A stretch of DNA of 64,000 nucleotides from JAJUFS01 sp964599565 (GCA_964599565.1 CAZRFE010000002.1:1-64000); one strand, 5' to 3'; positions 26,362 to 35,433 are shown, numbered from the stretch's first letter. A program made the numbers and translations. The notes: generated from the letters alone by a model not told the origin.

Positions 26362-29310
26362 ATGCGCACCTGGCTTTCCTTGCTCGTCATCGCCGTCGCC
26401 GCGGCCGGCTGCAGCCGCCCCGACGCGCCCGAAAAGGCACCGGATACGGCGGCGCTCCAGCGCGGAAACGGCATCTTCAGCCAGCCTTACCTGGAAACGA
26501 CGCTCGAGAACGGGCTGAAGGTGATCATCGTGCCGACGGACTACCCCGATGTCGTCACGCTGCAGATTCCCGTGCAGACCGGCTCGCGCAACGAAGTGGA
26601 ACCCGGCAAGTCAGGTTTCGCGCATTTCTTCGAGCACATGATGTTCCGCGGCACGGAACAGTATCCGGCCGAGGTATACCGCGAGATTCTCAAGAACGCC
26701 GGTGCCGACCAGAACGCCTACACCTCCGACGACCTCACGAACTACCACGTGACGTTCACGAAGGCCGATCTTGAAACCGTCATCAGGCTCGAAGCCGACC
26801 GCTTCCGGAATCTTGAATACACGGAAGACCAGTTCCGCACCGAAGCGCTCGCAGTGAAGGGCGAGTACCTGAAGAACGCCGCGAACCCCGTCTCGAAGAT
26901 CTTCGAGCGCATCCGCGATCTCGCCTTCGAGACGCATCCCTACGAGCACACGACGATCGGCTTCTTCGAGGACATCGAGAACATGCCCGAGCAGTTCGCG
27001 TACTCGCACGAATTCTTCGACCGCTGGTACACGCCGAAGCAGACGACGGTGATCCTCTCCGGCGACCTCGACCCCGCGCGCACGCTTGCACTCGTCGAAC
27101 AATATTGGGGCGGCTGGCAGACCGGCGAAGACAAGGCCATCGACATTCCGCAGGAAGGCGCGCCGGCAGGACCGCAGTACGAACACATCCAGTGGGAATC
27201 GCCGACGCAGCCCTGGGTGGTGGTGGCGTTCCGCGGCCCGGCGTTCGACGCCGCGGCGAAGGACATGCCGGCGATGGATCTCATCGGCGCGCTGTATTTC
27301 TCGGATACATCTGATCTCTACCGCGAACTCGTGATCGAGAAACAGCTCGCGGACAATCTCTCGACGTATTTTCCGAACCGCAAGGATCCGAACCTGCTGA
27401 TGGTTCTCGCGCGGCTGAACACGCCGGATGCAGCGCGCGAAGTCAGCGGACGCATTCTTGAAACGCTCGCGCGCGCACGCTCCGAGCTCGTCGATGCACA
27501 GAAGCTCGCGGACACGAAGTCCAACCTGAAGTACGCGTTCGCCGCGGCACTCGACAACTCCGAGGCGATCGGTGCAACGCTCGCGGGATTCGCGCATTTC
27601 GAGCGCAACCCGGTCGAGACGGTCAACACGCTCTACGGCACGTACGACGCACTGACCGCGAAGGACCTGCGCGACTGCGCGAACCGCTATTTCGTCGATG
27701 CGAGCCGCACGATCATCACGCTGTCGAACACCGCATCGCTCGGCATGAACGATCTGCCGTCGCTTGACGGGATGGTCGCGCAGCGAAGCGAAGCCGCGAA
27801 CGCCCCATCCGCGGCAGGCGATGCGTGGAGCGATGCCGCGAACCGCGCGGCGATTGCAGAACGGAGAAATCCCGCGCCTGCGGATATCCAGACCGTCGAG
27901 CTGCAGGGCAACGCGGATCTCGTCGACGTCAACATCCTGTTCAAGGTGGGCGCTGCGCAGGACCCGGCCGGAAAGAAAGGTCTCGCCGCGCTGACAGCGA
28001 TGATGGTTTCGCAGGGCGGCACGAAGTTCCATGACATCAACGCGGTGAATCGCGCGCTGTATCCGCTGGCGGCGGGTTTCATGCCGCAGGTCGACAAGGA
28101 GATGACCTCGTTCCGCGGTACCGCCCATCGCGACAACCTCGATGCGTATTACGCGGTGATCTCCGAGCAGCTGCTGAATCCCGGCTGGCGCGAGGAAGAC
28201 TTCCAGCGCATCCGCACGCAGATGCAAAACGGCATCCGCACGAACCTGCGCGGCAACAACGACGAGGAATTCGCGAAGGAAGCGCTGTATGAAACCATCT
28301 ACGGCGATGCGCACCCGTACGGCAGCTACAACGGCGGTCATGCGGCCGACCTCGCAGCGCTCACGCTCGATGACGTGAAGCTTTTCTACGCGAAGCACTA
28401 CACGCCGGCGAATCTCGTGCTCGGACTCGCCGGCGGATACACGGACGAATTCCGCGAACGCATGATCGACGATCTCGCCGCGCTGCCGCAGGGCGGTGAA
28501 GCGGAGCTTGCGCTTCCGGCACCATCGGCGATCGACGGCAACCGCGCGCTCATCATCGAGAAGGACACGCAGGCTGTTGCAGTGTCGTTCGGTTTCCCGA
28601 TCGACGTCGTGCGCGGTGACGGCGACTGGGTTGCGCTGTGGCTTGCGCGGAGCTGGCTCGGCGAGCATCGCTCCTCGAACAGCCATCTCTACCAGCGCAT
28701 CCGCGAACTGCGCGGCATGAACTACGGTGATTACGCATACATCGAGTACTTCCCGCGCGGCATGTACCAGTTCCAGCCTGATGCGAATCTCGGCCGCCAC
28801 CAGCAGATCTTCCAGGTCTGGCTGCGCCCGCTGCGCTCGAACAACGACGCGCACTTTGCAACGCGCGTCGCGATCCACGAAATCGGCAAGCTGATCGAGA
28901 ACGGCATGACGAACGAGGAATTCGAAGCGACGCGCAATTTCCTCGACAAGTACGTGGCGCAGCTTGTCAGCACGCAGGGCCGCCAGCTCGCTTATGCAAT
29001 GGATTCGCGTTACTACGGCATCGATGCGTTCACCGATTACGTGCGCAACGGTCTCGCGGAACTGACGCCGGAGAATGTCAACGCCGCGATACGCCGTCAC
29101 CTGCGGACGGACAACATGCAGTTCGTCTACGTGACACGGGACGGCGGAGACCTGCGTGAAAGGCTCGCGGGCAACGTGCCGTCACCGATGCAGTACGGCG
29201 CCGACATGCCGGCTGCGGTGCTCGCGGAAGACCGCGTCATCGAGACGCTGGATGTCGGCATCGACGAGAAGGACATTCGCACCGTTCCCGCGGAACGCCT
29301 GTTCGAATGA
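26362..29310 (+). CDS. M16-family zinc protease lipoprotein, two-domain (pitrilysin type)
   Basis: 982 aa. ATG at 26362 has GGAG 7 nt upstream and starts a lipoprotein signal (MRTWLSLLVIAVAAAGCS). The inverted zinc site HFFEH is in SGFAHFFEHMMFRGTEQYP, with the distal Glu in VKGEYLKNA. The first half is the active M16 domain; the second half (from about residue 540) is the related inactive domain. It probably degrades peptides in the periplasm. It is divergent from the POT transporter and has its own promoter and terminator. Confidence 0.93.
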   Translation: MRTWLSLLVIAVAAAGCSRPDAPEKAPDTAALQRGNGIFSQPYLETTLENGLKVIIVPTDYPDVVTLQIPVQTGSRNEVEPGKSGFAHFFEHMMFRGTEQYPAEVYREILKNAGADQNAYTSDDLTNYHVTFTKADLETVIRLEADRFRNLEYTEDQFRTEALAVKGEYLKNAANPVSKIFERIRDLAFETHPYEHTTIGFFEDIENMPEQFAYSHEFFDRWYTPKQTTVILSGDLDPARTLALVEQYWGGWQTGEDKAIDIPQEGAPAGPQYEHIQWESPTQPWVVVAFRGPAFDAAAKDMPAMDLIGALYFSDTSDLYRELVIEKQLADNLSTYFPNRKDPNLLMVLARLNTPDAAREVSGRILETLARARSELVDAQKLADTKSNLKYAFAAALDNSEAIGATLAGFAHFERNPVETVNTLYGTYDALTAKDLRDCANRYFVDASRTIITLSNTASLGMNDLPSLDGMVAQRSEAANAPSAAGDAWSDAANRAAIAERRNPAPADIQTVELQGNADLVDVNILFKVGAAQDPAGKKGLAALTAMMVSQGGTKFHDINAVNRALYPLAAGFMPQVDKEMTSFRGTAHRDNLDAYYAVISEQLLNPGWREEDFQRIRTQMQNGIRTNLRGNNDEEFAKEALYETIYGDAHPYGSYNGGHAADLAALTLDDVKLFYAKHYTPANLVLGLAGGYTDEFRERMIDDLAALPQGGEAELALPAPSAIDGNRALIIEKDTQAVAVSFGFPIDVVRGDGDWVALWLARSWLGEHRSSNSHLYQRIRELRGMNYGDYAYIEYFPRGMYQFQPDANLGRHQQIFQVWLRPLRSNNDAHFATRVAIHEIGKLIENGMTNEEFEATRNFLDKYVAQLVSTQGRQLAYAMDSRYYGIDAFTDYVRNGLAELTPENVNAAIRRHLRTDNMQFVYVTRDGGDLRERLAGNVPSPMQYGADMPAAVLAEDRVIETLDVGIDEKDIRTVPAERLFE

Positions 29311-29326
29311 CATGACCACGCTCACG

Positions 29327-29354
29327 AAAAAGCCCCGCATGCGGGGCTTTTTTT
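29327..29354. terminator. Bidirectional Rho-independent terminator
   Basis: AGCCCCGC (29331-29338), AT, GCGGGGCT (29341-29348), with five A before and seven T after. It ends the M16 gene and can end the small minus-strand gene that stops at 29354. Confidence 0.9.
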
Positions 29355-29491
29355 CATTGCTGCGTTCGCTGTTCGTGTGGCGATGGATGCTCGGCGCCAT
29401 CTGATGCGGCTTCCGCCGCTTCCACGACCACCAGCGCGATCACGAGCAGGAAAAAGGCCGCGAAACAGTACTGCTTTACCACACTTCTCAT
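29354..29491 (-). CDS. Small single-pass membrane protein, 45 aa, unknown
   Basis: Starts MRSVVKQYCFAAFFLLVIAL and continues VVVEAAEAAS, one hydrophobic helix (about residues 8-25), then a polar tail ending HEQRTQQ. AGGGGG lies 5 nt upstream of the ATG. The stop codon abuts the bidirectional terminator, which suits a short independent transcript. No family recognised; it is small enough that chance cannot be excluded. Confidence 0.45.
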   Translation of the reverse strand: MRSVVKQYCFAAFFLLVIALVVVEAAEAASDGAEHPSPHEQRTQQ

Positions 29492-29648
29492 CAAAGCCCC
29501 CTTTTTATCGCCATGTCCTGTCTTTGTATTTCGCCCGATCATAGAAACCGGAGGCGCAGGAGGTAAAGCGGGTTTTCACGATTTCCGCGTAAGAATTTTC
29601 CTACACACGCAGGCGGAACCGCGCAGACCTCCTTTTGCGTCGCGGAGG

Positions 29649-30356
29649 TCAGTGACGTCGCGAAGCGTGTGCCAGCGTACGCCCGGACCTGTCCTCGCCG
29701 CAGACCGTGCGCACCGTTGCTGAAAGATCGCGCAGCGCGACAACCCTTGGCGTGACGATGCCGCGATGCGCGGGCAGCGCAATGGCGTAGATGCCTTCCG
29801 CCGGGAAATCGAGCCGGTAATCCATGATGTAAGGCTGTGTGTAACGCGTGCCGCGCACGCTGCCCGGCCGGTCGACGTAGACCAGCATGGTGCTTGCCGC
29901 GGTGCTGGCGCGAAGGCCGGTGCGGTAGTTGTCGCATGCCGGATTGTCGATCGCCGGTTCGTAGAAAGCGCCGATGCGTGCAATGCGCAATCCGCGCGGG
30001 GACGCAAGCTCGCCGGGGTTCGCGTCATCGCTTGCCGCGAGGCGCGCATGCCGCTCGACATCGGCCGACAGCGCATCCAGCGGTATGCGTACTTCGTCGC
30101 GTCCCGGCTTCGAGCGGAACAGTTCGACGTCGCTGGTCTTGCCGAGCAGCCGGCCGGGAATCGGCTTCAGGAACAGGCTTCCCTCCGGAACATGCACGCC
30201 GCGCTCGATGGTGATCACGAAATCGGATTGCGCGGGCAGGATACGTGCCTCCTGCCCGGTGCAGCCGCTCACCAGGTACGCGATGAAAAAAGGCACTGAC
30301 GCTCGTGCAATGCTTGATGCCCTGCGCATGGTGCGCAGCGGGCGTGGCAGACGCAT
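29649..30356 (-). CDS. Predicted lipoprotein of unknown function
   Basis: 235 aa. The N-terminus has basic residues and the hydrophobic stretch FFIAYLVSGC with a lipobox-like SGC near residue 32; a second ATG at 30329 would shorten the basic part. No domain recognised. Two Cys (in NPACDNY and VRTVCGED) could form a disulfide in the mature protein. It is flanked by 207 bp without genes before tatC and about 150 bp after. Confidence 0.55.
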   Translation of the reverse strand: MRLPRPLRTMRRASSIARASVPFFIAYLVSGCTGQEARILPAQSDFVITIERGVHVPEGSLFLKPIPGRLLGKTSDVELFRSKPGRDEVRIPLDALSADVERHARLAASDDANPGELASPRGLRIARIGAFYEPAIDNPACDNYRTGLRASTAASTMLVYVDRPGSVRGTRYTQPYIMDYRLDFPAEGIYAIALPAHRGIVTPRVVALRDLSATVRTVCGEDRSGRTLAHASRRH

Positions 30357-30563
30357 CGAATCCGGCTCCGTCGACAGGAAGAACTTGCCGGCGGCGCTGC
30401 GAGGGTGTCCAGGGAAGCGCGCAACGCCGCTGCAGCTTCACGCTACGCGGATGCGGGATACGGGAAATACGCGCGACCGATGATCGGCCGCGGCAGGATG
30501 CGGGAGAAAAGCCGGCGGATTACAGGATCAACGGAGGAAACTGAGTGCTTCTGCTCAGCAGGT

Positions 30564-31334
30564 TCAGGCGTCGTCGCGCTCGCGTTCACGCTTCTGCGCT
30601 TCGACTTCCTGCCAGCCGCGCACGAACGTCCGGCTCATGACGATGCCGATCTCGTAGAGTGCGTACATCGGCAGCGCGAGCAGCGTCTGCGAGATGACAT
30701 CCGGCGGGGTGAGGAACATGCCGATGACGAAACAACCGAGCAGCACGTAGGCTCGCTTCTCGACGAGTGCCGTCGGTGTCGTGAAGCCGCTCCACACGAG
30801 CAGGACTGTCGCGATCGGCACTTCGAACGCGACGCCGAAGGCGAAGAACATGGTCAGCACGAAATCGAGGTATTCGCTGATGTCCGTCGCCATCAGCACG
30901 CCTTCGGGCACGACGGCAGTCATGAAGCTGAACACCATCGGCAGCACGAACAGGAATGCGAACGCAACGCCTGCGTAGAAGAGCGCGATGCTGGTAACGA
31001 GCAGCGGCGCGAACAGCCGTTTCTCCTGCTTGTACAGTCCGGGCGCGATGAACGCCCATACCTGGAACAGAAGGTACGGCATGGCGATGAAGATCGCGAT
31101 GACGAATGCAAGCTTGAACGGCGTCAGGAACGGTGTCGCGACGTTCGTCGCGATCATGCTTGCGCCTTCGGGGAGATAGTCGCGCAGCGGTCCCGCGATC
31201 AGCGAGAACAGCCGTCCTGCAAACGGCGCAAGCACCGCGAACACGATGACGACCGCGACGACCGCACGCAGCAGGCGCGAGCGCAGTTCGTTGAGATGCG
31301 CAAGCAGGCTGTCGCGCCGCTCGACGCCGCTCAC
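30564..31334 (-). CDS. tatC: Twin-arginine translocase subunit TatC
   Basis: 256 aa polytopic core of the Tat folded-protein exporter, six membrane helices. Family markers: the N-terminal HLNELRSRLLRAV motif of the signal-peptide binding loop, and the periplasmic/helix region FQVWAFIAPGLYKQEKR. Overlaps tatB by 4 bp. A Tat-type signal is present on the TRAP binding protein at 36626, a likely client. Confidence 0.96.
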   Translation of the reverse strand: MSGVERRDSLLAHLNELRSRLLRAVVAVVIVFAVLAPFAGRLFSLIAGPLRDYLPEGASMIATNVATPFLTPFKLAFVIAIFIAMPYLLFQVWAFIAPGLYKQEKRLFAPLLVTSIALFYAGVAFAFLFVLPMVFSFMTAVVPEGVLMATDISEYLDFVLTMFFAFGVAFEVPIATVLLVWSGFTTPTALVEKRAYVLLGCFVIGMFLTPPDVISQTLLALPMYALYEIGIVMSRTFVRGWQEVEAQKRERERDDA

Positions 31335-31543
31335 TGGTCTTTCCCGTCGCGTTCTTCGCGCGCGGACTTTTCCTCGCGCTCGACTTCGCGTTCAAGTTCG
31401 CTGCGCACGGTGGCGAGCGTTGCCTTCGCGCGGCCGGCGAACCGGCCGAGCGTGCGCATGATGCCGGGCAGCCGCTCGGGGCCTGCAATGACGAGCGCGA
31501 GCACGGCGATGAGCACGAGCTCGCTGAAACCGACGTCGAACAC
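31331..31543 (-). CDS. tatB: Twin-arginine translocase subunit TatB (short)
   Basis: 70 aa. The N-terminal helix MFDVGFSELVLIAVLALVIA with the hinge GPERLP identifies TatB rather than TatA, followed by an amphipathic helix and a charged tail. TatB usually has 100-170 residues, so the tail is short. It starts 3 nt after tatA and overlaps tatC. Confidence 0.9.
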   Translation of the reverse strand: MFDVGFSELVLIAVLALVIAGPERLPGIMRTLGRFAGRAKATLATVRSELEREVEREEKSAREERDGKDQ

Positions 31544-31546
31544 GGG

Positions 31547-31747
31547 TTACTTCTCGTCGTCCGCGTCACGCCGCTCGATGTTGCGGCGATGCTGCTCTTC
31601 CTCGCCGTCCTTCATCGAATCCTTGAAACCCTTCACCGCGCCGCCGAGATCGGAGCCGATGTTCTTCAGTTTCTTCGTGCCGAAGATCAGCACGACGATC
31701 ACGAGAATGATGAGCAGCTGCCAGATGCTGATGCCGCCGAATCCCAT
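31547..31747 (-). CDS. tatA: Twin-arginine translocase subunit TatA
   Basis: 66 aa. The start at 31747 ([20 protein letters not shown]) has AGGAGA about 7 nt upstream; the frame stays open upstream but that part is antisense-type noise within hisF. The hinge FGTKKL and the amphipathic helix [15 protein letters not shown] are canonical. It lies 65 bp after hisF and is the first of tatABC. Confidence 0.95.
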   Translation of the reverse strand: MGFGGISIWQLLIILVIVVLIFGTKKLKNIGSDLGGAVKGFKDSMKDGEEEQHRRNIERRDADDEK

Positions 31748-31812
31748 GTTGTTTCTCCTGCCTGGTGTGTTGCCTGTCCGGACGGACAGGGCGATCGATG
31801 TTCGCGCGGATG

Positions 31813-32580
31813 TCACAGACGAATGTCGAATCCGCGCATGGCGAGATATTCCTTCACGCCGCTGACGGTGTGCTCGCCGGAATGAAACACGCTCGCGACC
31901 ATGACGCCGTCGGCGAGCCCCGCGCCGAGTACTGACGCGATGTCCTCCGGTTCGCCCGCACCGCCGGCGACGATCAACGGCACGGTGCTGATCGCGGCGG
32001 CCGTTTCCACGAGCAGGGTGTCGAAACCCTTGCGCGTGCCGTCGCGGTCGAGGCTTGTCAGCGCAATCTCGCCCACGCCGTAATCCGCCAGCCGTTCGAT
32101 CCACGTGCGTGCGTCCATGCCGGTCGCTTTCCTGCCGCCGTGCGTGAGAACTTCCCACGTCGTTTCCGCGCCCTTCTTCCGCCGCACGTCCACGGCGCCG
32201 ACGATGCATTCGCCGCCGAAACGGTCGACGGCGCGCGGCACGAGCTCGGGGTCGATCACCGCGGCGGTGTTCAGCATGACCTTGTCGGCGCCCGCGTTCA
32301 GCATGCGCCTTACGTCCTGGCAATTGCCAATGCCGCCACCGGCCGTCACCGGCACGAACACGCGCTCGGAAATGCGCGACAGCACGCCGGCGAGCACGTC
32401 GCCGCGATCGCCGCCGCCGGTGACGTCAAGCATGGCGAGTTCGTCCGCGCCCTGCTCCTCGAACGCGCGTGCAACGGCCACGGGGTCGGCGCGGTCCTCG
32501 ACATCCTGCATGCGGATGCCCTTCACGACACGGCCCTTGACGATGTCGAAACAGGGAATGATGCGGCGGGCAACGCCCAT
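31813..32580 (-). CDS. hisF: HisF-type imidazole glycerol phosphate synthase cyclase subunit, divergent
   Basis: 255 aa TIM barrel. The reaction in the family is PRFAR plus ammonia to imidazole glycerol phosphate and AICAR. Both catalytic Asp are kept (Asp12 in [10 protein letters not shown], Asp131 in GAVDVRR), as are the phosphate loop TAGGGI and the ammonia-gate residues (Arg, Glu in ADELAMLD, Lys in ADKV, Glu in GEIALTS). Several near-invariant neighbours differ: CFD for CLD, LDVTGG for LDITAS, DKVMLN for DKVSIN. It begins 1 nt after the HisA-like stop. Its partners HisH and HisA in the same operon are catalytically degenerate, so whether it works in histidine synthesis is open. Confidence 0.9.
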   Translation of the reverse strand: MGVARRIIPCFDIVKGRVVKGIRMQDVEDRADPVAVARAFEEQGADELAMLDVTGGGDRGDVLAGVLSRISERVFVPVTAGGGIGNCQDVRRMLNAGADKVMLNTAAVIDPELVPRAVDRFGGECIVGAVDVRRKKGAETTWEVLTHGGRKATGMDARTWIERLADYGVGEIALTSLDRDGTRKGFDTLLVETAAAISTVPLIVAGGAGEPEDIASVLGAGLADGVMVASVFHSGEHTVSGVKEYLAMRGFDIRL

Positions 32581-32581
32581 G

Positions 32582-33283
32582 TCAGCGCGCGTCCTCGACA
32601 AGGCGCCGCGCCGCGGCCATATCCATGTCGCGCAAGGCGCTGTTGACGATGACGCCTGCCACGGAAAGCGCGCACGCAGCTTCCAGCGCGGCGCGCGAAT
32701 CGATGCGGCCGCCGACGAAGATGTCCACGCTGACGGCTTCCGCGATCTCGCGCACCCGCGCCTCGTCCAGCGCGGCTGGCGCTCCTGCCCCGTCCACGTC
32801 CTGGTAGACCAGTCCATCCACGCCATCCGACTGGAAATGCCCGGCGAGATCGACGAGATCATGGTTGGAAAGCTTGGAATGCGCATCGCCGATCAGCCGG
32901 CCGTCGCGAACCTTCATGCCGACGAGGATGTGACCGGGAAACTCCAGGCACAGGTCCTTGAGCACGTGCGGGGCGCTGGCAGCGCGGTGTCCGAGCACAA
33001 GCCAGTGCGCACCGGCATCAAGATGCGCCTGCACGTGATCCTCCTCGCGCACGCCGCTCGCGACCTGCAGCGAAACGCCGTCCATGTGCCGCGCCAGGCG
33101 TTCGACCAGTGCAAGGCCCGCCGGCGCCTCGCTCGCAAGGCTGTCTTCATCCACGAGCTGCATGCGCGTGATGCCCGCCGCCGCGAGCCGCGCGGCGAGG
33201 TCTTCCGGCGTTTCACGGTGCGGCTGGCCATCGGGCCCGACGATCTGCCCTTGCTTCAGCGCAAGTTGAGGTATCAGCAGCAT
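32582..33283 (-). CDS. hisA: HisA-like TIM barrel protein lacking catalytic aspartates
   Basis: 233 aa, HisA length. The start at 33283 has GGGGAG 6 nt upstream. It begins MLLIPQLALKQG, where HisA normally has an IPALDL-type start: the first catalytic Asp (position 8) is Ala. The second (in GLDAR) is Lys in GMKVRDG at position 124. The first phosphate loop GGGIR is ASGVR, and the TDI..DGT block is YQDVDGAGA. The fold pattern, length and codon use look intact. It cannot be an ordinary ProFAR isomerase. It may be a binding or structural paralogue or have another reaction. Confidence 0.85.
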   Translation of the reverse strand: MLLIPQLALKQGQIVGPDGQPHRETPEDLAARLAAAGITRMQLVDEDSLASEAPAGLALVERLARHMDGVSLQVASGVREEDHVQAHLDAGAHWLVLGHRAASAPHVLKDLCLEFPGHILVGMKVRDGRLIGDAHSKLSNHDLVDLAGHFQSDGVDGLVYQDVDGAGAPAALDEARVREIAEAVSVDIFVGGRIDSRAALEAACALSVAGVIVNSALRDMDMAAARRLVEDAR

Positions 33284-33317
33284 CTTCCACTCCCCTTGAA
33301 CGGTTTCGTCTTTCGCG

Positions 33318-33929
33318 TCATTCCGCAGGCTCGCCGTTCCCGTTGATGAAATTCGCGAGGAACCGCAAGCCATTGTCATGGCTGACTTCCGGGTAGAACT
33401 GCACGCCGACGAAGCGCTCCCGCGCCAGCACGGCGGGAAATTTCTCGCCGTGCTCGGTCGTCGCCATGACGAGATCTCCCGCCGCCCGCGCACGGCGCCG
33501 GTGCGCGAAATAGAACCAGGCATCCTGTGGCACGCCGTCCCAGCAGGCGTGTCCGCTGCAGCAATGCACGCGGTTCCAGCCCATGTGCGGCAGGCGCACG
33601 TCCGCGCTGTCGCCGGCGTTCAGCGGCAGCGTCTCGAAATCCATGAGGCCAAGTCCCTGCCTGCCGAGCGCGTGCATGCCGACGCTGATGGCGAGCAGCG
33701 GTTTCTCGCGCATGAGTTCGGGAAGTAGATCGGCGATGCCGAGCCGGCGCAGTTCGTCCACGCAGTCGTTCAGCTTGCCGCCGCCCGGCAGCACGACGCA
33801 GTCGGCGCGGCGCAGGGCGTCGGGGTCGGAACAGCGAAAGACCGTCGCGCCACCGCCCGCCTTGAGCAGGGCTTTCTCCACGGCCTGCAGGTTGCCTAGG
33901 CCGTGATCGATGATGGCGACGCGGGACAT
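33318..33929 (-). CDS. hisH: HisH-like glutamine amidotransferase subunit with lost Cys-His
   Basis: 203 aa. The start at 33929 (MSRVAIIDHGLGNLQAVEKA) has GGAA 8 nt upstream. In HisH the nucleophile is in GxCxGMQ; here it is AISVGMHALG, Ser82 in place of Cys. The catalytic His of QFHPE is Tyr179 (GVQFYPEVS), with Glu181 kept. The oxyanion loop PGVG is PGGGKLND. The HisF-contact motif LPHMGWN is kept. It is therefore unable to make ammonia by the known mechanism but can probably still dock on HisF. It is the first gene of the hisH-hisA-hisF-tatABC operon. Confidence 0.88.
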   Translation of the reverse strand: MSRVAIIDHGLGNLQAVEKALLKAGGGATVFRCSDPDALRRADCVVLPGGGKLNDCVDELRRLGIADLLPELMREKPLLAISVGMHALGRQGLGLMDFETLPLNAGDSADVRLPHMGWNRVHCCSGHACWDGVPQDAWFYFAHRRRARAAGDLVMATTEHGEKFPAVLARERFVGVQFYPEVSHDNGLRFLANFINGNGEPAE

Positions 33930-34010
33930 GATGAATTCCGATAGGGATGGTTCGGAGCGTGAAAGGAACCGGAGGTTGTGGCGCAGCAACGGTCAGTGAC
34001 GGATGCGGCT

Positions 34011-34038
34011 AGTCTATTACGCCCCATCCGGAAGGCAA
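34011..34038 (-). promoter_or_regulatory. Candidate promoter of the hisHAF-tatABC operon
   Basis: On the minus strand TTGCCT (34038-34033), 16-bp spacer, TAGACT (34016-34011), each with 4 of 6 consensus matches. The transcript would start near 34004, about 75 nt before hisH. Confidence 0.4.
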
Positions 34039-34051
34039 AGGTTTGGCGCAA

Positions 34052-34489
34052 TCACGATGCGAGCCAGAACGTGACGGGGCCGTCGTTGACGAGGCTGACC
34101 TGCATGTCCGCGCCGAAACGCCCGGTGGCGGTCCGCACGCCGCTGGCCGCCGCCGCGCCGCAGAGCAGTTCGAACAGCCGACGCCCCGCATCCGGCGACG
34201 CCGCCGGCGTGAAGCTTGCGCGCGTGCCCTTGCGCGTGTCGGCAGCGAGCGTGAACTGCGGCACCAGCAGCAGCTCGCCGCCGATGTCACGCACGCTCAG
34301 GTTCATGCGGCCGTCGCCGTCCGCGAACACGCGGTAGCCGAGGAGGCGTTCAAGCAGGCGTCGCGCATCGGCGTCGGTGTCGTCCTTCTGCACGCCGACG
34401 AGCACCAGCAGGCCGCGGCGGATGGTGGCAATGGTTTCATCGGCAACGCGAACCTGCGCGGATTCCACCCGCTGCAGCAACCCGATCAT
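34052..34489 (-). CDS. dtd: D-aminoacyl-tRNA deacylase (DTD)
   Basis: 145 aa, the same length as the E. coli protein. It removes D-amino acids from mischarged tRNA. The start at 34489 overlaps the pip stop as ATGA. Motifs: [15 protein letters not shown], then [10 protein letters not shown] (usually SQFTL; the first Ser is Pro here), RFGADMQV and the substrate motif [10 protein letters not shown]. It is co-transcribed with pip. Confidence 0.94.
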   Translation of the reverse strand: MIGLLQRVESAQVRVADETIATIRRGLLVLVGVQKDDTDADARRLLERLLGYRVFADGDGRMNLSVRDIGGELLLVPQFTLAADTRKGTRASFTPAASPDAGRRLFELLCGAAAASGVRTATGRFGADMQVSLVNDGPVTFWLAS

Positions 34490-35433
34490 CCGAGCAATGC
34501 CTTCAGCCGGTCCACGGCGCGCAGCAGTGCCGCGGTGATGCCCGGCTCTGTCGCGGAATGGCCCGCATCCGCGACCCATTCGAACGCCGCCTCCGGCCAG
34601 GCAAGATGCAGCGCCCATGCCGCCTCCGGCGGGCACACCATGTCGTAGCGGCCCTGGATGATCGCGCCGGGCAGGTGGCGGATGCGGTGGATGTCACGCA
34701 GCAACTGGTCCGGCTCGAGGAAACAGCGGTTGATGAAGTAATGCACTTCCAGGCGCGCGAGCGCGGCGGCCCGGTCGGGCTCGGAAAACCGGCGGATGGC
34801 GTCCTCGTCCGGCCGCAGGGTGGAGGCGCGCGTCTCCCAGATCGTCCAGGCGTGCGCGGCGCGGTTGCGCACCTCCGGGTCCGGATGATCCAGCATGGCC
34901 GCGTAGGCGTTGACCAGGTTCTCGCGCTCGGCCACCGGCACGGGCGCGAGGAAGTCGGGGTAATGCTCGGGATAGATCTGCGGCGCGCCGTGGTAATAGA
35001 ACCAGTCGAACTCGGCTTCGCGCGCAAGGAAGATGCCGCGCAACACCAGCGCCGTGACGCGCGCGGGGTGTTTCTCGGCATAGGCGAGCGACAGCGTCGA
35101 ACCCCAGCTGCCGCCGAACAGCGCCCAGCGCTCGATGTCCAGCGTCTCGCGGATCGCTTCCATGTCATCGACAAGATGCCAGGTGGTGTTCGCGCCGGTT
35201 TCCGCAAAGGGCGTGGAGCGGCCGCAGCCGCGCTGGTCGAACAGCACGATGCGCCAGAACGCCGGATCGAAGAAGCGCCGGCTGCGCGCATCGCTGCCCC
35301 CGCCCGGCCCGCCGTGCACGAACAGCACCGGAACGCCGTCGGGATTGCCGCACTCCTCCACGTATATCGTGTGCCCCTCGCCAACCGGCAGCATGAAATG
35401 CCGGTACGGCTCGATCTCGGGATACAGCTGCAT
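34486..35433 (-). CDS. pip: Proline iminopeptidase
   Basis: 315 aa alpha/beta hydrolase (peptidase S33) that removes N-terminal proline from peptides. The start at 35433 ([17 protein letters not shown]) has AGGCGAG upstream; the frame is open further up without support. Oxyanion motif HGGPGGG, nucleophile Ser in [13 protein letters not shown], Asp in [10 protein letters not shown] and His in AGHSATEP. Cytosolic, no signal peptide. It fits the peptide-degrading theme of the window. Confidence 0.95.
   Translation of the reverse strand: MQLYPEIEPYRHFMLPVGEGHTIYVEECGNPDGVPVLFVHGGPGGGSDARSRRFFDPAFWRIVLFDQRGCGRSTPFAETGANTTWHLVDDMEAIRETLDIERWALFGGSWGSTLSLAYAEKHPARVTALVLRGIFLAREAEFDWFYYHGAPQIYPEHYPDFLAPVPVAERENLVNAYAAMLDHPDPEVRNRAAHAWTIWETRASTLRPDEDAIRRFSEPDRAAALARLEVHYFINRCFLEPDQLLRDIHRIRHLPGAIIQGRYDMVCPPEAAWALHLAWPEAAFEWVADAGHSATEPGITAALLRAVDRLKALLG

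Noticed and set aside
26611..29100. 829-codon minus-strand frame within the M16 protease gene
   Set aside because: Antisense to a well-conserved protease with zinc motif; composition is typical of antisense noise.
29766..30299. 177-codon plus-strand frame opposite the predicted lipoprotein
   Set aside because: No ribosome site or recognisable motif; the minus frame has a signal peptide and lipobox.
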